Source: Pragia fontium DSM 5563 = ATCC 49100
GTDB lineage: Bacteria; Pseudomonadota; Gammaproteobacteria; Enterobacterales; Enterobacteriaceae
Reading direction: 5' to 3'
NCBI RefSeq assembly: GCF_900112475.1
Contig: NZ_FOLW01000008.1
Coordinates: 82,535-146,534 of the forward strand
Length of the DNA: 64,000 nucleotides
Position numbers and translations under genes: made by a program. The notes beneath the pieces are model-generated. The model searched no databases and was not told the DNA's origin. It saw only the letters and a list, made by a program, of their open reading frames with translations. This document shows positions 51,484 to 62,463 of this stretch, piece after piece; the first letter of the stretch is position 1, and the number at the start of each line of letters is the position of its first letter.

Positions 51484-53228
51484 TGGCTAAACTGCATCCG
51501 GTGCAATTGAGCATAAGCGCCACTGTTGTTAATTAACGTTGCGTGATTACCCCGTTCAACAATACGCCCATCTTCAATCACCAAAATTTCATCGGCTTTC
51601 TCAATGGTTGACAGACGATGAGCAATAACTAATGAAGTACGGTTTTTCTGTAGTTCATCCAGTGCTGCCTGGATTGCACGCTCAGACTCCGTATCCAACG
51701 CAGAGGTTGCCTCATCCAGAATCAATATCGGGCTGTCGCGTAATAAAGCTCGCGCTATCGCAATACGCTGGCGCTGTCCACCGGAAAGCAGCACGCCATT
51801 TTCACCGATAACCGTATCCAGGCCATTATCCATCTTCTTGATGAAATCCATGGCATAAGCCATGGTCGCCGCTTTCTCTATATCTTCACGGGAATACTGT
51901 TCAGTACGCGCATAAGCAATATTATTGGCGATAGTGTCATTAAACAGGTGAACGTTTTGAGAAACCACAGCAACCTGATCGCGTAATGATGGCAGGGTGT
52001 ACTCACGAATTTCATGGTTATCAATCAGGATTTCACCCTCCTGAATGTCATAAAACCGCGTCAACAAGTTAGCAATAGTTGATTTACCCGAACCAGAACG
52101 GCCCACTAAAGCCACAGTTTTACCCGCAGGAATCTTGAAGCTGATATTTCTCAGAGCGGGTTCATCTTTGGTTGGATAGGTAAACGTCACATTGCGTAAC
52201 TCAACATCACCGTTAACACGCTCAGCGGTTAACTTGCCGGTATCCTGTTCAGGTTCCATATCTAAAATAGCAAACAGCGTCTGGCAGGCTGCCATACCAC
52301 GCTGGAATTGAGCGTTAACATTGGTGAGTGATTTCAATGGTTTCATTAACGCCACCATTGAAGAAAATACCACCGTAATGGTACCTGCCGTTAACGTATC
52401 CATAATGCTGGGGAAACTGGCCGCAAACAATACCAACGCCAACGCCGTTGAAGCAATAAGTTGCACAATAGGATCGGAAATAGCGGAAGCCGCAACCATT
52501 TTCATACCCTGCTGACGCATTCTATTACTCACCTTATTAAAGCGAGTGGTTTCAACTTCCTGACCACCAAACAGCAGCACCTCTTTATGGCCCTTCAGCA
52601 TTTGCTCAGCGCTAGCGGTCACCTGCCCCATGGTATTTTGCATATTCTTACTGATATTACGAAACCGTTTGGAAACATAACGAATCACAAAAGAGACCAC
52701 TGGCGCCAGTACCACCAAAATCAATGATAACTGCCAGCTGTTATAAAACATGATAGAAAACAGCGCTAAAATATATGCGCCTTCTCTAACCACGGTAATC
52801 AGTGCCCCCGAAGAAGAGGATGCAACCTGCTCAGAATCATAAGTAATTCGGGACAGTAAGGTACCGGTTGACTGCTGATCAAAAAACGATACTGGCATAT
52901 TCATCATATGACCAAACAAACGGCGCCGGATAGTCATCACCACTTTGCCTGAAACCCATGACAGACAATAGGTTGAGACATAGCTGGTAATGCCACGCAT
53001 CACCATTAGGCCAAGCACGACCAATGGCATCCAAACCAAGACGTTGCTTCCCGCTTTACCAAAACCGTCATCCAGCAATGGTTTTAACAGCGAAAGCATC
53101 ATGGCATCGGTGCCGGCATTAAAAATCAGAGCTACAGCAGCAACAATCAAACCCAGCTTAAAAGGTCGGATTAATGGCCATAACTGGCGAAACGTTTCCC
53201 ACGTGGAGAGGTCTTTATCATTCAACAT
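51480..53228 (-). CDS. msbA: Lipid A flippase MsbA
   Basis: ABC exporter (half-transporter dimer) that flips lipid A-core across the inner membrane. The protein is 582 aa, the E. coli length. Six membrane helices in residues 20-315 are followed by the ATPase domain with Walker [10 protein letters not shown] (about 376-384), signature [16 protein letters not shown] and Walker [13 protein letters not shown]. Start ATG at 53228, 34 bp after the comEC stop. First gene of msbA-lpxK. Confidence 0.97.
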   Translation of the reverse strand: MLNDKDLSTWETFRQLWPLIRPFKLGLIVAAVALIFNAGTDAMMLSLLKPLLDDGFGKAGSNVLVWMPLVVLGLMVMRGITSYVSTYCLSWVSGKVVMTIRRRLFGHMMNMPVSFFDQQSTGTLLSRITYDSEQVASSSSGALITVVREGAYILALFSIMFYNSWQLSLILVVLAPVVSFVIRYVSKRFRNISKNMQNTMGQVTASAEQMLKGHKEVLLFGGQEVETTRFNKVSNRMRQQGMKMVAASAISDPIVQLIASTALALVLFAASFPSIMDTLTAGTITVVFSSMVALMKPLKSLTNVNAQFQRGMAACQTLFAILDMEPEQDTGKLTAERVNGDVELRNVTFTYPTKDEPALRNISFKIPAGKTVALVGRSGSGKSTIANLLTRFYDIQEGEILIDNHEIREYTLPSLRDQVAVVSQNVHLFNDTIANNIAYARTEQYSREDIEKAATMAYAMDFIKKMDNGLDTVIGENGVLLSGGQRQRIAIARALLRDSPILILDEATSALDTESERAIQAALDELQKNRTSLVIAHRLSTIEKADEILVIEDGRIVERGNHATLINNSGAYAQLHRMQFSQ

Positions 53229-53262
53229 TAGTTACCAACATTATGCGAAATAGCGCGTTATT

Positions 53263-55554
53263 CTACTCATTATAGGGCGAAGAACCAAACCACTGGTGAT
53301 ACCAACGGGGCATAAAATGTACTCTTAACGTAAGAAATTTATAATAATCCTTATAAAACAATACGCTAACCTGACCAAATTTTGCCGTAGAAATCCATTC
53401 TACCTGCGCTTTTTTATACCTTTTCACGACATTCTCCGCAGGCAAGCGCCAGGGATTGTAGCGAGATACTGACGTCAGTGTCATTTTGGGATTAACTGCC
53501 TGTATAAATGAAGCTGTCGATGATGTCTTACTGCCATGATGTGGCGTTTGCATCACATCACTCTTCAACTTATCACCATATAGTCTAATTAAACTCAGTT
53601 CCTGTGCTTTTTCCAGATCGCCGGTCAGCAATATACTATACCGACCATCGCTGACGCGTATGACACAGCTATGTGCATTATAGGCTCTTTCCACCCTGCT
53701 CTGCGGCCAAAGAACATAAAAGGTCAATCCTCTCCAGCGCCAACTATCCCCTTGTTGGCAACTCTCGCCCAACGATAGCGTTGAAGTCCGCAGCCAGGCA
53801 TCAGGATAAGCCTGTTGTAAATCACTTAAACCACCGGCGTGGTCTGAATCTTGATGGCTGAGTATAATGCCCTCCACCGTTAGTCCATGCCAACGCAGAA
53901 AGGGTAAAATCTCTCGTTCCGCCATAGAACCATTACGCCAGCGGTTGCCCGTATCATAAATGATAGCCCGATTCCCTTGCCTGATGACCATGGCTAATCC
54001 ATGCCCAACATCTAGCATATCAATTCGCCAATTTTCATCGTCTCGCTGCCACAGCGGAAGCAAAGTCAGGAGAAGTATAATCCAGGGCGTAAACAACCCG
54101 CATCGCCACAGTGATAAACGCCAGCATATAATTAGCAGCCAGCCGGAAAAACTGATAAGTATCATTTGCTCAGTCACGGTTTCCCAACCATGCTGCAACT
54201 TCTCAAGGAGAAAAAGTGTGATGATTATCGAACGATCGGCAATCCACCAGAAAAAAACAGCTAGCGACTGACTCCAACATAGTAGTAAACCGGATAAAAT
54301 TGCCGGTACGCTAATAAATGAAACAACCGGAACCGCCACCAAATTCCCCAATAAAGCCGTCCAACTAATACCGTGAAAAATGATGATCTGCATTGGAATC
54401 AGCAAAATCATCATGGCTATCTGCAAATAGACCCAAAGCACAATTGACCGATAGCGATAACCTATTTGAGCGGGTAAAGGTACCCATTGAAACCAGAAAA
54501 TTATTCCAGCAACGGCCAGACAAGATAGCCACAGGCTGTCAGATAACACCATTAGCGGATCGGAAATAAGTAACAACGCCACAATCCGTAACCAGACTTG
54601 CCAAGGGGTCCAGTTCATCCCATGCCAGCGCAATACCATCCAGATGGATAAAGCAAAAAAGGCCCTTAATGCCGGAGGATTAGCCCCCGATAACCAGACA
54701 TACAAGGTCGCAATACCCCATCCCACTAACAATGGGAAACGAGGCCCCAAATATCTTACTGAGAATAAAAACTGTATGCCTCGGGCAATTCCCCATCCAA
54801 ACAACGCTGCTAAAGAAATATGTAGCCCTGATATTGCCATTAGGTGAGCGGTACCGCTTTTAAGAAATACCTGTCGTCTATCCGGTTGGATCATTCCCCG
54901 CTCGCCAAAAGCCAGAGCCAATAAAATATCCTGAGATTCTAACGCCTCAGTAAGCTGATAAATGCGGTTAATTAGACTTTGTCGTAGACTTAGCGATGAA
55001 TCCAATATTTCAGCCGATTTAACCAACCCGGTTAACGGTTGGTGATTGGCCATCGCCCAGCGCTGCTGGTCATATCCACCTTGATTTAAGCGGCTATGAA
55101 CGGCTCTAAAGAGTATGTTGCCCTGCCATAATTGTCCGGCAAACATCTGCTGGGCAATATCCTGCTTATTGATAGAAAAATAGAGCGGTAGCTGAAACTT
55201 TTCCAGCATTGACAGCTCCCTGCCATTAATTTGCCTGATTTGAAATAGAACGCTGCGCTGACCTTCGGCATTGATATTGGCACTGATAACCTTCCCCTGA
55301 ATATGCGCTGATTGATCCGCATAACGTTCAACCTGCTGCACCATTTGATCTGCGCAAAGAACAGCCCAGAGAAAGCTAAGTAAAAATACTGCAACCAATC
55401 TGATTAAAGCCTGGTTAAACACCGCTGCCAGTAGAGCAAATACCGCCAATAACCACCAAATAAACATCGGTGGCAAGGCAGACATGAATAATAACGGCAA
55501 TATTCCAGCAATCGCAGCAATGGCAATGTGGTCTAAGGATAATGTTGAATACAA
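53263..55554 (-). CDS. ycaI: ComEC/Rec2 family DNA-internalisation protein (YcaI)
   Basis: Polytopic membrane protein related to the DNA channel ComEC of transformable bacteria; in enterics its role is largely untested. The protein is 763 aa (E. coli 754). N-terminal helices and an OB-like soluble region, then the Competence domain (GTAHLMAISGLHISLAALFGWG; about 225-500), and a C-terminal metallo-beta-lactamase-like domain with MLDVGHGLAMVI and LSHQDSDHAGG, which keeps the metal motif. Full length, with no damage. Upstream of msbA, as in E. coli. No pilin or other competence genes are in the window. Confidence 0.92.
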   Translation of the reverse strand: MYSTLSLDHIAIAAIAGILPLLFMSALPPMFIWWLLAVFALLAAVFNQALIRLVAVFLLSFLWAVLCADQMVQQVERYADQSAHIQGKVISANINAEGQRSVLFQIRQINGRELSMLEKFQLPLYFSINKQDIAQQMFAGQLWQGNILFRAVHSRLNQGGYDQQRWAMANHQPLTGLVKSAEILDSSLSLRQSLINRIYQLTEALESQDILLALAFGERGMIQPDRRQVFLKSGTAHLMAISGLHISLAALFGWGIARGIQFLFSVRYLGPRFPLLVGWGIATLYVWLSGANPPALRAFFALSIWMVLRWHGMNWTPWQVWLRIVALLLISDPLMVLSDSLWLSCLAVAGIIFWFQWVPLPAQIGYRYRSIVLWVYLQIAMMILLIPMQIIIFHGISWTALLGNLVAVPVVSFISVPAILSGLLLCWSQSLAVFFWWIADRSIIITLFLLEKLQHGWETVTEQMILISFSGWLLIICWRLSLWRCGLFTPWIILLLTLLPLWQRDDENWRIDMLDVGHGLAMVIRQGNRAIIYDTGNRWRNGSMAEREILPFLRWHGLTVEGIILSHQDSDHAGGLSDLQQAYPDAWLRTSTLSLGESCQQGDSWRWRGLTFYVLWPQSRVERAYNAHSCVIRVSDGRYSILLTGDLEKAQELSLIRLYGDKLKSDVMQTPHHGSKTSSTASFIQAVNPKMTLTSVSRYNPWRLPAENVVKRYKKAQVEWISTAKFGQVSVLFYKDYYKFLTLRVHFMPRWYHQWFGSSPYNE

Positions 55555-55742
55555 GGTAAAATTCCTGAGTAGTTTCTGGCGGCCGTGCCGTCATCAGGAA
55601 TCGTTTTAAAAAATAGTGGGATTCAATGCTACAGATAACTGATTATTTCTCAGTGCTAATAGCATTTTTTCTCTGTCCAGACTGAACGTTACAATTATAT
55701 TGCGGGAGAATTCAAAACTTATTGAACACAAATTCTAGGCAT

Positions 55743-55776
55743 AAAAAATCCAGAGATGGTTACCCACTCTGGATTT
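55743..55776 (-). terminator. Rho-independent terminator of ihfB
   Basis: On the minus strand AAATCCAGAG / CTCTGGATTT with an 11-nt loop and T tail, about 45 nt after the ihfB stop. Confidence 0.85.
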
Positions 55777-55821
55777 TATTAGATCATTACCTTTAGTCGA
55801 ACAGGCTTTATTTACCGCTAA

Positions 55822-56106
55822 TTAAGCGTAAATATTCGCACGATCGCGTAACTCTTTACCTGGCTTAAAGTGTGGAACATATTTGCTTTCCAGCTCCACT
55901 TTCTCACCAGTTTTCGGATTACGTCCTACACGCGGGGCTCGGTAGTGAAGAGAAAAACTGCCAAACCCACGGATCTCAATGCGTTCACCACCGGCTAAAG
56001 TTACAGCCATATGTTCCAGCATCTCTTTCACTGCATCTTCAACAACTTTTGTTGGTAAATGAGTGTGTCTACTAGCGAGTCTTTCTATAAGTTCAGACTT
56101 GGTCAT
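55822..56106 (-). CDS. ihfB: Integration host factor beta subunit
   Basis: Nucleoid protein that bends DNA sharply at specific sites as a heterodimer with IhfA. The protein is 94 aa, identical in length to E. coli. The beta arm [22 protein letters not shown] is conserved, including the proline that intercalates (GRNPKTG). Start ATG at 56106 ([14 protein letters not shown]). Downstream of rpsA, as in E. coli, with a hairpin in the 58-bp gap that may reduce read-through. Confidence 0.98.
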   Translation of the reverse strand: MTKSELIERLASRHTHLPTKVVEDAVKEMLEHMAVTLAGGERIEIRGFGSFSLHYRAPRVGRNPKTGEKVELESKYVPHFKPGKELRDRANIYA

Positions 56107-56138
56107 CGTTCCTCCAAGCTTATCAGCTCAACTACCGA

Positions 56139-56159
56139 AGGGGCGGCAAAACCGCCCCT
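56139..56159 (-). terminator. Hairpin between rpsA and ihfB
   Basis: AGGGGCGG / CCGCCCCT with a 5-nt loop directly after the rpsA stop. There is no T tract on the minus strand; it may be a partial terminator or mRNA stabiliser. Confidence 0.5.
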
Positions 56160-56164
56160 CGCCA

Positions 56165-57850
56165 TTATTCGCCTTTAGCTGCTTTAAATGCTTCAGCCAT
56201 AGCGTTAGAGAATCCACCTTCTTCTTGCTTGCCACTGTTATTATTATTAACAGTTGCAACGGCTTCTTTCTCATCTGCTTCATCTTTAGCACGTACAGAC
56301 AGGCTGATTACACGGTTTTTACGATCAACACCAGTGTATTTTGCTTCAACTTCGTCGCCAACGCTCAGAATAGTTGTCGCATCTTCAACACGCTCACGGC
56401 TTGCATCAGAAGCACGCAGGTAACCTTCAACACCACCCGCTAATTCAACTGTAGCACCTTTTGCGTCAACTGCTGTAACTTTACCAGTAACAATTGTACC
56501 TTTCTTGTTGATAGCCAGGTAATTGTTAAATGGATCTTCAGCTAATTGCTTAACGCCCAGGGAGATACGCTCACGCTCTGCATCAACTTGCAGAACCACA
56601 GCGGCGATTTCGTCACCTTTCTTATAGTCACGAACCGCTTCTTCACCAGCAACGTTCCAAGAGATGTCAGACAGGTGAACCAGACCATCAATACCGCCAT
56701 CTAAACCGATGAAGATACCGAAGTCAGTGATTGACTTGATCTTACCTTCAACACGCTCGCCCTTATTATGGGTTTCTGCGAATTGCTGCCATGGATTCAT
56801 CTTGCACTGCTTCAGGCCTAAGGAGATACGACGACGTTCTTCATCGATATCCAGAACCATAACTTCAACCACGTCACCCACGTTAACAACTTTAGATGGG
56901 TGAATGTTTTTGTTGGTCCAATCCATTTCTGAAACGTGAACCAGACCTTCAACGCCTTCTTCGATTTCTACGAAGCAACCGTAATCAGTCAGGTTAGTCA
57001 CACGACCAGTCAGCTTAGTACCTTCTGGGTAACGCTTAGCAATTGCTACCCATGGATCTTCGCCTAACTGCTTCAGACCCAGTGAAACACGGGTACGATC
57101 GCGGTCGAACTTAAGAACTTTAACGTTGATTTCGTCACCAACATTAACGATTTCGCTAGGATGCTTAACGCGTTTCCAAGCCATATCAGTAATGTGTAAC
57201 AGACCGTCAACACCACCCAGATCAACGAATGCACCGTAGTCAGTAAGGTTCTTAACGATACCTTTAACTTCCATGCCTTCTTGCAGGTTTTCTAACAGTT
57301 GATCGCGCTCTGCACTGTTTTCAGACTCGATAACAGCACGGCGGGAAACAACAACGTTGTTACGTTTTTGGTCAAGTTTGATAACCTTGAACTCAAGCTC
57401 TTTGCCCTCTAAATGCAGCGTGTCACGGACAGGACGAACGTCAACCAGTGAACCTGGTAAGAACGCACGAATGCCGTTAAGCTCAACGGTAAATCCACCT
57501 TTGACCTTGCCATTGATAATACCAATAACAGTTGCAGCTTCTTCAGAAGCTTTTTCCAGTGTGATCCAAGCTTCGTGACGCTTAGCTTTCTCACGAGAAA
57601 GCAGAGTTTCACCAAAGCCGTCTTCAATAGCGTCTAACGCTACGTCAACTTCATCACCAACCTGGATTTCCAGTTCGCCCTGAGCGTTTTTGAACTGTTC
57701 TACTGGGATTGCAGATTCTGATTTCAGACCCGCGTCGACCAGAACAACGTCTTTATCAATAGCGACAACAACGCCGCGTACGATTGAACCCGGACGGGTT
57801 TCAATTGTTTTCAGGGATTCTTCAAAGAGTTGAGCAAAAGATTCAGTCAT
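56165..57850 (-). CDS. rpsA: 30S ribosomal protein S1
   Basis: Largest ribosomal protein; binds mRNA leaders and allows initiation on structured or weak ribosome sites. The protein is 561 aa (E. coli 557). Six S1 (OB-fold) repeats: the first two bind the ribosome, and repeats 3-6 bind mRNA ([45 protein letters not shown] and similar). Preferred codon usage. The ribosome site is only GAAG, as in E. coli, consistent with autoregulation. Downstream of cmk. Confidence 0.98.
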   Translation of the reverse strand: MTESFAQLFEESLKTIETRPGSIVRGVVVAIDKDVVLVDAGLKSESAIPVEQFKNAQGELEIQVGDEVDVALDAIEDGFGETLLSREKAKRHEAWITLEKASEEAATVIGIINGKVKGGFTVELNGIRAFLPGSLVDVRPVRDTLHLEGKELEFKVIKLDQKRNNVVVSRRAVIESENSAERDQLLENLQEGMEVKGIVKNLTDYGAFVDLGGVDGLLHITDMAWKRVKHPSEIVNVGDEINVKVLKFDRDRTRVSLGLKQLGEDPWVAIAKRYPEGTKLTGRVTNLTDYGCFVEIEEGVEGLVHVSEMDWTNKNIHPSKVVNVGDVVEVMVLDIDEERRRISLGLKQCKMNPWQQFAETHNKGERVEGKIKSITDFGIFIGLDGGIDGLVHLSDISWNVAGEEAVRDYKKGDEIAAVVLQVDAERERISLGVKQLAEDPFNNYLAINKKGTIVTGKVTAVDAKGATVELAGGVEGYLRASDASRERVEDATTILSVGDEVEAKYTGVDRKNRVISLSVRAKDEADEKEAVATVNNNNSGKQEEGGFSNAMAEAFKAAKGE

Positions 57851-57960
57851 GTTGTTAATCTTCAGGATTCTTTAATTTAACGTCCATCTAACATCCGGTC
57901 CGATGGGGTTGTTATACATACCCTGCTTACATCCATGCAACAGAGTTATTCACAAAAGCT
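57851..57960 (-). promoter_or_regulatory. rpsA leader, candidate S1 autoregulatory region
   Basis: The leader carries several GGA motifs (ATGGATG, TCGGACC, CCGGATG, ATGGACG), some in small predicted hairpins, and a very weak GAAG ribosome site at the ATG. In E. coli the rpsA leader folds into hairpins with GGA loops and is repressed by free S1. The similarity is in layout; the exact fold was not computed. Confidence 0.55.
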
Positions 57961-57992
57961 CGCCGCTCAAAAATTGAGCACCGAACATGAAT

Positions 57993-58670
57993 TTATTTTA
58001 GCACGTCTTGCACATAAACTAATGCCTGTTGAATCACTTCATCCACCGTCATATGGGTGGAGTCCAACATCAGCGCATCTGCCGCTGGCACCAGTGGCGC
58101 TACTGTCCGGTTACGATCGCGGTAATCCCGTTCTTGTATTTCGGACAAAAGACATTCAAATTTAACACATTGCCCACTCGCCTGCAACTGATGCATGCGT
58201 CTTCTGGCGCGCTCTTCGGCACTAGCATCAAGAAAGATTTTGACCGGTGCATCGGGGAAAACAATCGTTCCCATATCTCGCCCGTCAGCGATCAGTCCAG
58301 GTAGTTCCCTAAAAGCGCGTTGACGACGTAACAAAGCTTCACGCACACGAGGAAATGCCGCCACCTTAGAAGCCGCGCTACCAACGGTTTCATTGCGTAT
58401 TTCGTTGGTGACCGTTTCCCCTTCCAGAATAACTTGAAGCTGGTTTTGTTGTGTCACAAAGCGAACATCCAGATGAATAGCCAATGGAACCAATGCTTCT
58501 TCTGAAGCTAAATCGACCTTATGATGCAACGCTGCTAATGCCAAAACGCGATAAATAGCACCTGAATCCAGTAAATGCCAACCCAGCTTTTCAGCCAAAG
58601 CCTGACAGAGCGTTCCTTTTCCCACTCCACTTGGGCCGTCAACCGTTATTACCGGCACAACTGCTGCCAT
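57993..58670 (-). CDS. cmk: Cytidylate kinase
   Basis: Phosphorylates CMP and dCMP, essential for recycling CMP released from RNA and lipid synthesis. 225 aa from the ATG at 58670, with GGAG about 8 nt upstream (E. coli 227). P-loop GPSGVGKGT at about 12-20; [16 protein letters not shown] and the family insert ([11 protein letters not shown]) are conserved. Followed by rpsA, as in E. coli. The E. coli neighbour ycaL, between aroA and cmk, is missing here. Confidence 0.96.
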   Translation of the reverse strand: MAAVVPVITVDGPSGVGKGTLCQALAEKLGWHLLDSGAIYRVLALAALHHKVDLASEEALVPLAIHLDVRFVTQQNQLQVILEGETVTNEIRNETVGSAASKVAAFPRVREALLRRQRAFRELPGLIADGRDMGTIVFPDAPVKIFLDASAEERARRRMHQLQASGQCVKFECLLSEIQERDYRDRNRTVAPLVPAADALMLDSTHMTVDEVIQQALVYVQDVLK

Positions 58671-58882
58671 ATCGAGCTCCTTCAGCCAGAGAAATGATGA
58701 TTGATACAAATATTATCCGCGCCGATTATACCTATCATCGAGATGAACTGACAGGTTACGAATGACTTAAGATCGTCTGTAATTAACGCAATGTCTTATA
58801 TATCAATAGGAAAAAGAAACAAAAAAATCAGAATAAATAAACAAGCAGATATGATTAACCGAGGTCATCAGGAAGGAGTGAA

Positions 58883-58921
58883 CTGCGCTATACAGAACAA
58901 TACGTTGACTGTACAGCGCAG
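58883..58921 (-). terminator. Hairpin downstream of aroA
   Basis: A 13-bp stem, CTGCGCTATACAG against CTGTACAGCGCAG, with one mismatch and a 13-nt loop, directly after the aroA stop. There is no T tract; it probably marks the end of the aroA transcript. Confidence 0.55.
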
Positions 58922-58932
58922 AGAGGCAATAT

Positions 58933-60219
58933 TTACGCCTGTTGGCTTAAGCGGGCGAACTGCTTAAAATAGTCCGGGAACGTTTTGGCAGTACATTTAG
59001 GATCCAAAATTGTCACCGGCGTATCCGACAGTGCCACTAACGAAAAGCACATCGCCATACGGTGGTCGTTATAGGTTTCTATTTCTGCATGCTTCAGTTC
59101 AGTCGGTGGAGTCACCAGGATATAATCTTCCCCTTCTTCCACCTGCGCTCCGACTTTACGTAATTCCGTTGCCATCGCGTTTAACCGATCGGTCTCTTTA
59201 ACCCGCCAGTTATAGATATTACGAATACGGGTATCGCCCTTAGCAAACAGTGCCGCCGTTGCAATCGTCATCGCAGCATCCGGAATATGGTTCATATCCA
59301 TATCAATACCGTTCAATTCACCACGCTGGCATTCAATAAAATCATCACCCCAGATGATTTTAGCCCCCATGGCTTCAAGAACGTCCGCAAAACGAATATC
59401 GCCCTGTACACTTTTTTTACCAATGCCGGTAACGCGTACACTACCGCCTTTAATCGCAGCAGCCGCCAGAAAATAGGAGGCAGAGGAAGCATCCCCTTCC
59501 ACTAAATAGTGCTCGGCAGCGCGATATTGTTGACCGCCTTTAATATGGAAAACCTGATAGTTATCGTGAGTAACTTCAACGCCAAAATCACGCATCATAT
59601 GTAAAGTAATATCGATATAAGGTTTAGAGACCAACTCCCCTTTAATGGCGATATGCGTATCCTGTGCCGCTAACGGCGCCGTCATCAGTAATGCGGTTAA
59701 AAACTGGCTGGATACGGAACCATCAACGGCGATCTCTCCCCCTTGAAAACCACCGCGTAAACGCAATGGTGGATAGTTCTCTTGCTCCAGATAATCAATT
59801 TGCGCACCACCCTGACGTAATGCATCAACCAAATGACCAATTGGACGCTCTTTCATTCTGGGTTCACCGGTCAAAATAATATCATTTTGTCCCAGACTTA
59901 AAGCCGCCGCCAATGGGCGCATTGCCGTACCGGCATTACCTAAAAAGATTTCCAGTGCACTGTTAGCTTTTAAGGCACCATTAACGCCTTCAATATCACA
60001 GATGGTGTGACAATCAGACAGTTGATAATGAACCCCCAGCGCTTTCAATGCGGTTAACATATGACGAACATCATCACTGTCCAGTAAATTGGTCAGTCGA
60101 GTCTTGCCTTTCGCCATCGCCGCTAACAGCAATGCTCGGTTAGAAACGCTTTTCGAACCGGGTAAATTGATCGTGCCGTCAAATTTGGCAATAGGTTGTA
60201 AGGTTAACGATTCCAACAT
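58933..60219 (-). CDS. aroA: EPSP synthase (3-phosphoshikimate 1-carboxyvinyltransferase)
   Basis: Sixth step of the shikimate pathway, joining PEP and shikimate-3-phosphate; target of glyphosate. The protein is 428 aa (E. coli 427). The N-terminal substrate site [16 protein letters not shown] includes Lys23, and [11 protein letters not shown] near residues 93-103 is the glyphosate-sensitive class I motif; the closing [14 protein letters not shown] is conserved. In E. coli it directly follows serC; here ygeA lies between. Confidence 0.98.
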   Translation of the reverse strand: MLESLTLQPIAKFDGTINLPGSKSVSNRALLLAAMAKGKTRLTNLLDSDDVRHMLTALKALGVHYQLSDCHTICDIEGVNGALKANSALEIFLGNAGTAMRPLAAALSLGQNDIILTGEPRMKERPIGHLVDALRQGGAQIDYLEQENYPPLRLRGGFQGGEIAVDGSVSSQFLTALLMTAPLAAQDTHIAIKGELVSKPYIDITLHMMRDFGVEVTHDNYQVFHIKGGQQYRAAEHYLVEGDASSASYFLAAAAIKGGSVRVTGIGKKSVQGDIRFADVLEAMGAKIIWGDDFIECQRGELNGIDMDMNHIPDAAMTIATAALFAKGDTRIRNIYNWRVKETDRLNAMATELRKVGAQVEEGEDYILVTPPTELKHAEIETYNDHRMAMCFSLVALSDTPVTILDPKCTAKTFPDYFKQFARLSQQA

Positions 60220-60281
60220 GAATAAATGTTCTCTTAATAGCTATATTTTTGGTTATAAGTATGTGTTTGCTCAATATAACA

Positions 60282-60977
60282 TTAGGGCTTCAGCGATATT
60301 TCAGCGGCCTGAACGGCATGTATCTCTGCGGTATCATAAAGTGGCACGCTGGCATCTTCTGCACTCACCAGTAGACCAATTTCGGTACAGCCCAAAATAA
60401 TCCCTTCAGCGCCCTGACTGGCTAATTTCTGCATGATTCGCTGAAATTCCCGACGCGATGCCGCATCAATCTTTCCAAGGCATAATTCTTGATAAATCAC
60501 TCGATGAACAATCTCACGGTCGGCTTCATCAGGTACAATCACCTTGATACCATGATTCTCGCTCAAACGCCCCTTATAGAAATCTTGTTCCATGGTAAAG
60601 CGAGTACCCAGCAAACCAACCGTTTTTATCCCATCCTGTTTAATCACGTCAGCGGTCGCATCCGCAATATGACATAACGGAATTGAAACCGATGCCCCGA
60701 TCAGGTCATACACTTTGTGCATGGTATTGGTACAAATAATCAAAAAATCGGCACCTGCGGCCTCAAGCCGTTGTGCAGCATCAGCCAAACGTGCCCCTGC
60801 GGCGGCCCAATCACCCTGATGTTGCAGATGTTCTATCTCTTGAAAATCTACGCTATACAGCACAACTTTCGCTGAGTGCAAGCCACCTAATTTTTGCTTA
60901 ATCGTTTCATTAATATGACGATAATAAGGAATAGTTGATTCCCAACTCATCCCCCCAATAAGTCCAATAGTTTTCAT
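60282..60977 (-). CDS. ygeA: Amino-acid racemase YgeA (Asp/Glu/hydantoin racemase family)
   Basis: PLP-independent racemase. E. coli YgeA acts broadly, with activity toward homoserine, and the closely related enzyme of pathogenic E. coli acts on L-Asp and L-Glu through Thr83 and Cys197. The protein is 231 aa (E. coli 230). Cys82-Thr83 in IICTNTMHKV and Cys197 in GCTEIGLL are at the same positions, so the asymmetric active site is kept. N-terminus MKTIGLIGGMSWESTIPYYR is nearly identical to E. coli. It lies between serC and aroA, an unusual place; a role linked to amino-acid synthesis is only inferred. Confidence 0.93.
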   Translation of the reverse strand: MKTIGLIGGMSWESTIPYYRHINETIKQKLGGLHSAKVVLYSVDFQEIEHLQHQGDWAAAGARLADAAQRLEAAGADFLIICTNTMHKVYDLIGASVSIPLCHIADATADVIKQDGIKTVGLLGTRFTMEQDFYKGRLSENHGIKVIVPDEADREIVHRVIYQELCLGKIDAASRREFQRIMQKLASQGAEGIILGCTEIGLLVSAEDASVPLYDTAEIHAVQAAEISLKP

Positions 60978-61049
60978 TGATTCGCTCTCCTAGCTTCAAT
61001 GTGCATTTCTCAATCGAATAAACTCATCAATATGAAAATGCTTTTATTT

Positions 61050-61074
61050 CAACGGGCACGTATATTGCCCGTTG
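61050..61074 (-). terminator. Hairpin downstream of serC
   Basis: CAACGGGCA / TGCCCGTTG, 9 bp, loop 7 nt, about 40 nt past the serC stop. On the minus strand GAAATAAAAGC follows, only loosely T-poor, so termination is uncertain. Similar hairpins occur after ldtD and ansB. Confidence 0.5.
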
Positions 61075-61112
61075 GTACACTAAATAAAGAAATCATTCAT
61101 TCGTCTGAACAA

Positions 61113-62198
61113 TTAGCCATGGCGACGTTCAAAATCAGCCATGAACTCTGTTAAAGCCTGGATACCAGCTAACGGCATCGCGTTATAAATAGAGGCACGC
61201 ATTCCACCCAATACCCGGTGCCCTTTTAACGCATGTAAACCCGCCGCATTCGCCTCTTCCAGAAACACTTTATCCAGCTCACCGTCCGCCAGTTGGAACG
61301 GCACGTTCATCCAAGAGCGGTTAGCTATTGCGATGCCGTTACGGTAGAAATCACTGTTATCAATAAAGTTATATAAATGAGATGACTTCTCTTCATTACG
61401 GCGAGCCATCTCGGTTAACCCACCCTGCGCCTTCAACCATTTGAACACCAAACCTGACAGATACCAGGCAAAGGTTGGCGGTGTGTTAAACATCGAGTCA
61501 TTAGCATCCAGTACGCTATAGTCCAAAATGGATGGCGTTTCTTTACGCGCTTTCCCTAACAAATCTTCGCGCACAATAATCACGGTGATTCCTGCTGGTC
61601 CGATATTCTTTTGTGCACCGGCATAAATCAGGCCAAAGCGGCTAACGTCAATTGGCCGAGACATGATGGTGGAAGAAAAATCTGCGACCACCACCTTGTC
61701 ACCGAAATCAGGCTGTTCATCAATCGCTACGCCATCAATGGTTTCATTCGGGCAGTAATGAACGTAGGCGGACTTATCATTCAGTGCCCATTCTTTCATT
61801 GGCTTAATACCCATCAAGCCATTAACGTTAGTTTTCACATCAATAACGTTAGGATTACAGTACTTTTCGGCTTCCTGAACGGCACTGTGCGCCCAGTACC
61901 CACCGTCAATATAGTCAGCCTGATTATGATTCCCCAGAATATTCAAAGGTACTGCGGCAAACTGCGCCCGAGCACCACCGTGAGAGAACAGCACTTTATA
62001 GTTATCTGGCACTTTTAACAGGTCACGTAGATCCTGTTCAGCCGTCTCTGCAACCTGAATAAACTCTTTACTGCGGTGACTAATCTCCATGACCGAGGTG
62101 CCCAAACCTTGCCAATCACAGAGTTCCTGTTGCGCTTGACGTAACACCTCAACCGGTAACATCGCCGGCCCTGCACTAAAATTAAATACCTGCGCCAT
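61113..62198 (-). CDS. serC: Phosphoserine aminotransferase
   Basis: PLP enzyme of serine biosynthesis (3-phosphohydroxypyruvate to phosphoserine), also used in pyridoxine synthesis. The protein is 361 aa (E. coli 362). The PLP lysine is Lys197 in [12 protein letters not shown]; substrate motifs are FSAGPAMLP and HRSKEF. Start ATG at 62198. In E. coli it forms an operon with aroA; here the pair is separated by ygeA, with a 136-bp gap after serC that includes a hairpin. Confidence 0.97.
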   Translation of the reverse strand: MAQVFNFSAGPAMLPVEVLRQAQQELCDWQGLGTSVMEISHRSKEFIQVAETAEQDLRDLLKVPDNYKVLFSHGGARAQFAAVPLNILGNHNQADYIDGGYWAHSAVQEAEKYCNPNVIDVKTNVNGLMGIKPMKEWALNDKSAYVHYCPNETIDGVAIDEQPDFGDKVVVADFSSTIMSRPIDVSRFGLIYAGAQKNIGPAGITVIIVREDLLGKARKETPSILDYSVLDANDSMFNTPPTFAWYLSGLVFKWLKAQGGLTEMARRNEEKSSHLYNFIDNSDFYRNGIAIANRSWMNVPFQLADGELDKVFLEEANAAGLHALKGHRVLGGMRASIYNAMPLAGIQALTEFMADFERRHG

Positions 62199-62463
62199 TT
62201 ATCTTCACCGCCCTGATTAAAGATTATTTCAATGAGATTATTACAAACGAGATTATCGGTTTTATCATTCACTTAGATTTGCTGCAATGCTTATTGTGAA
62301 TATGACTAGATTAAATTTTCTCTGAAAGATAAATAGTCAGTTCAGCTCCTGCAGGATGTTACCCCTATATGATTTTAAAAAACGAATGAATAATCCAGAC
62401 ATAGAAAAAACAATAGCGAATAACATCGATTTATCCGCAATTTAAAGGGAAACTTATTTTCAA

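Noticed and set aside
53263..55554. A natural competence locus
   Set aside because: ComEC/YcaI is a conserved enteric gene here in its usual place; no other competence genes accompany it.
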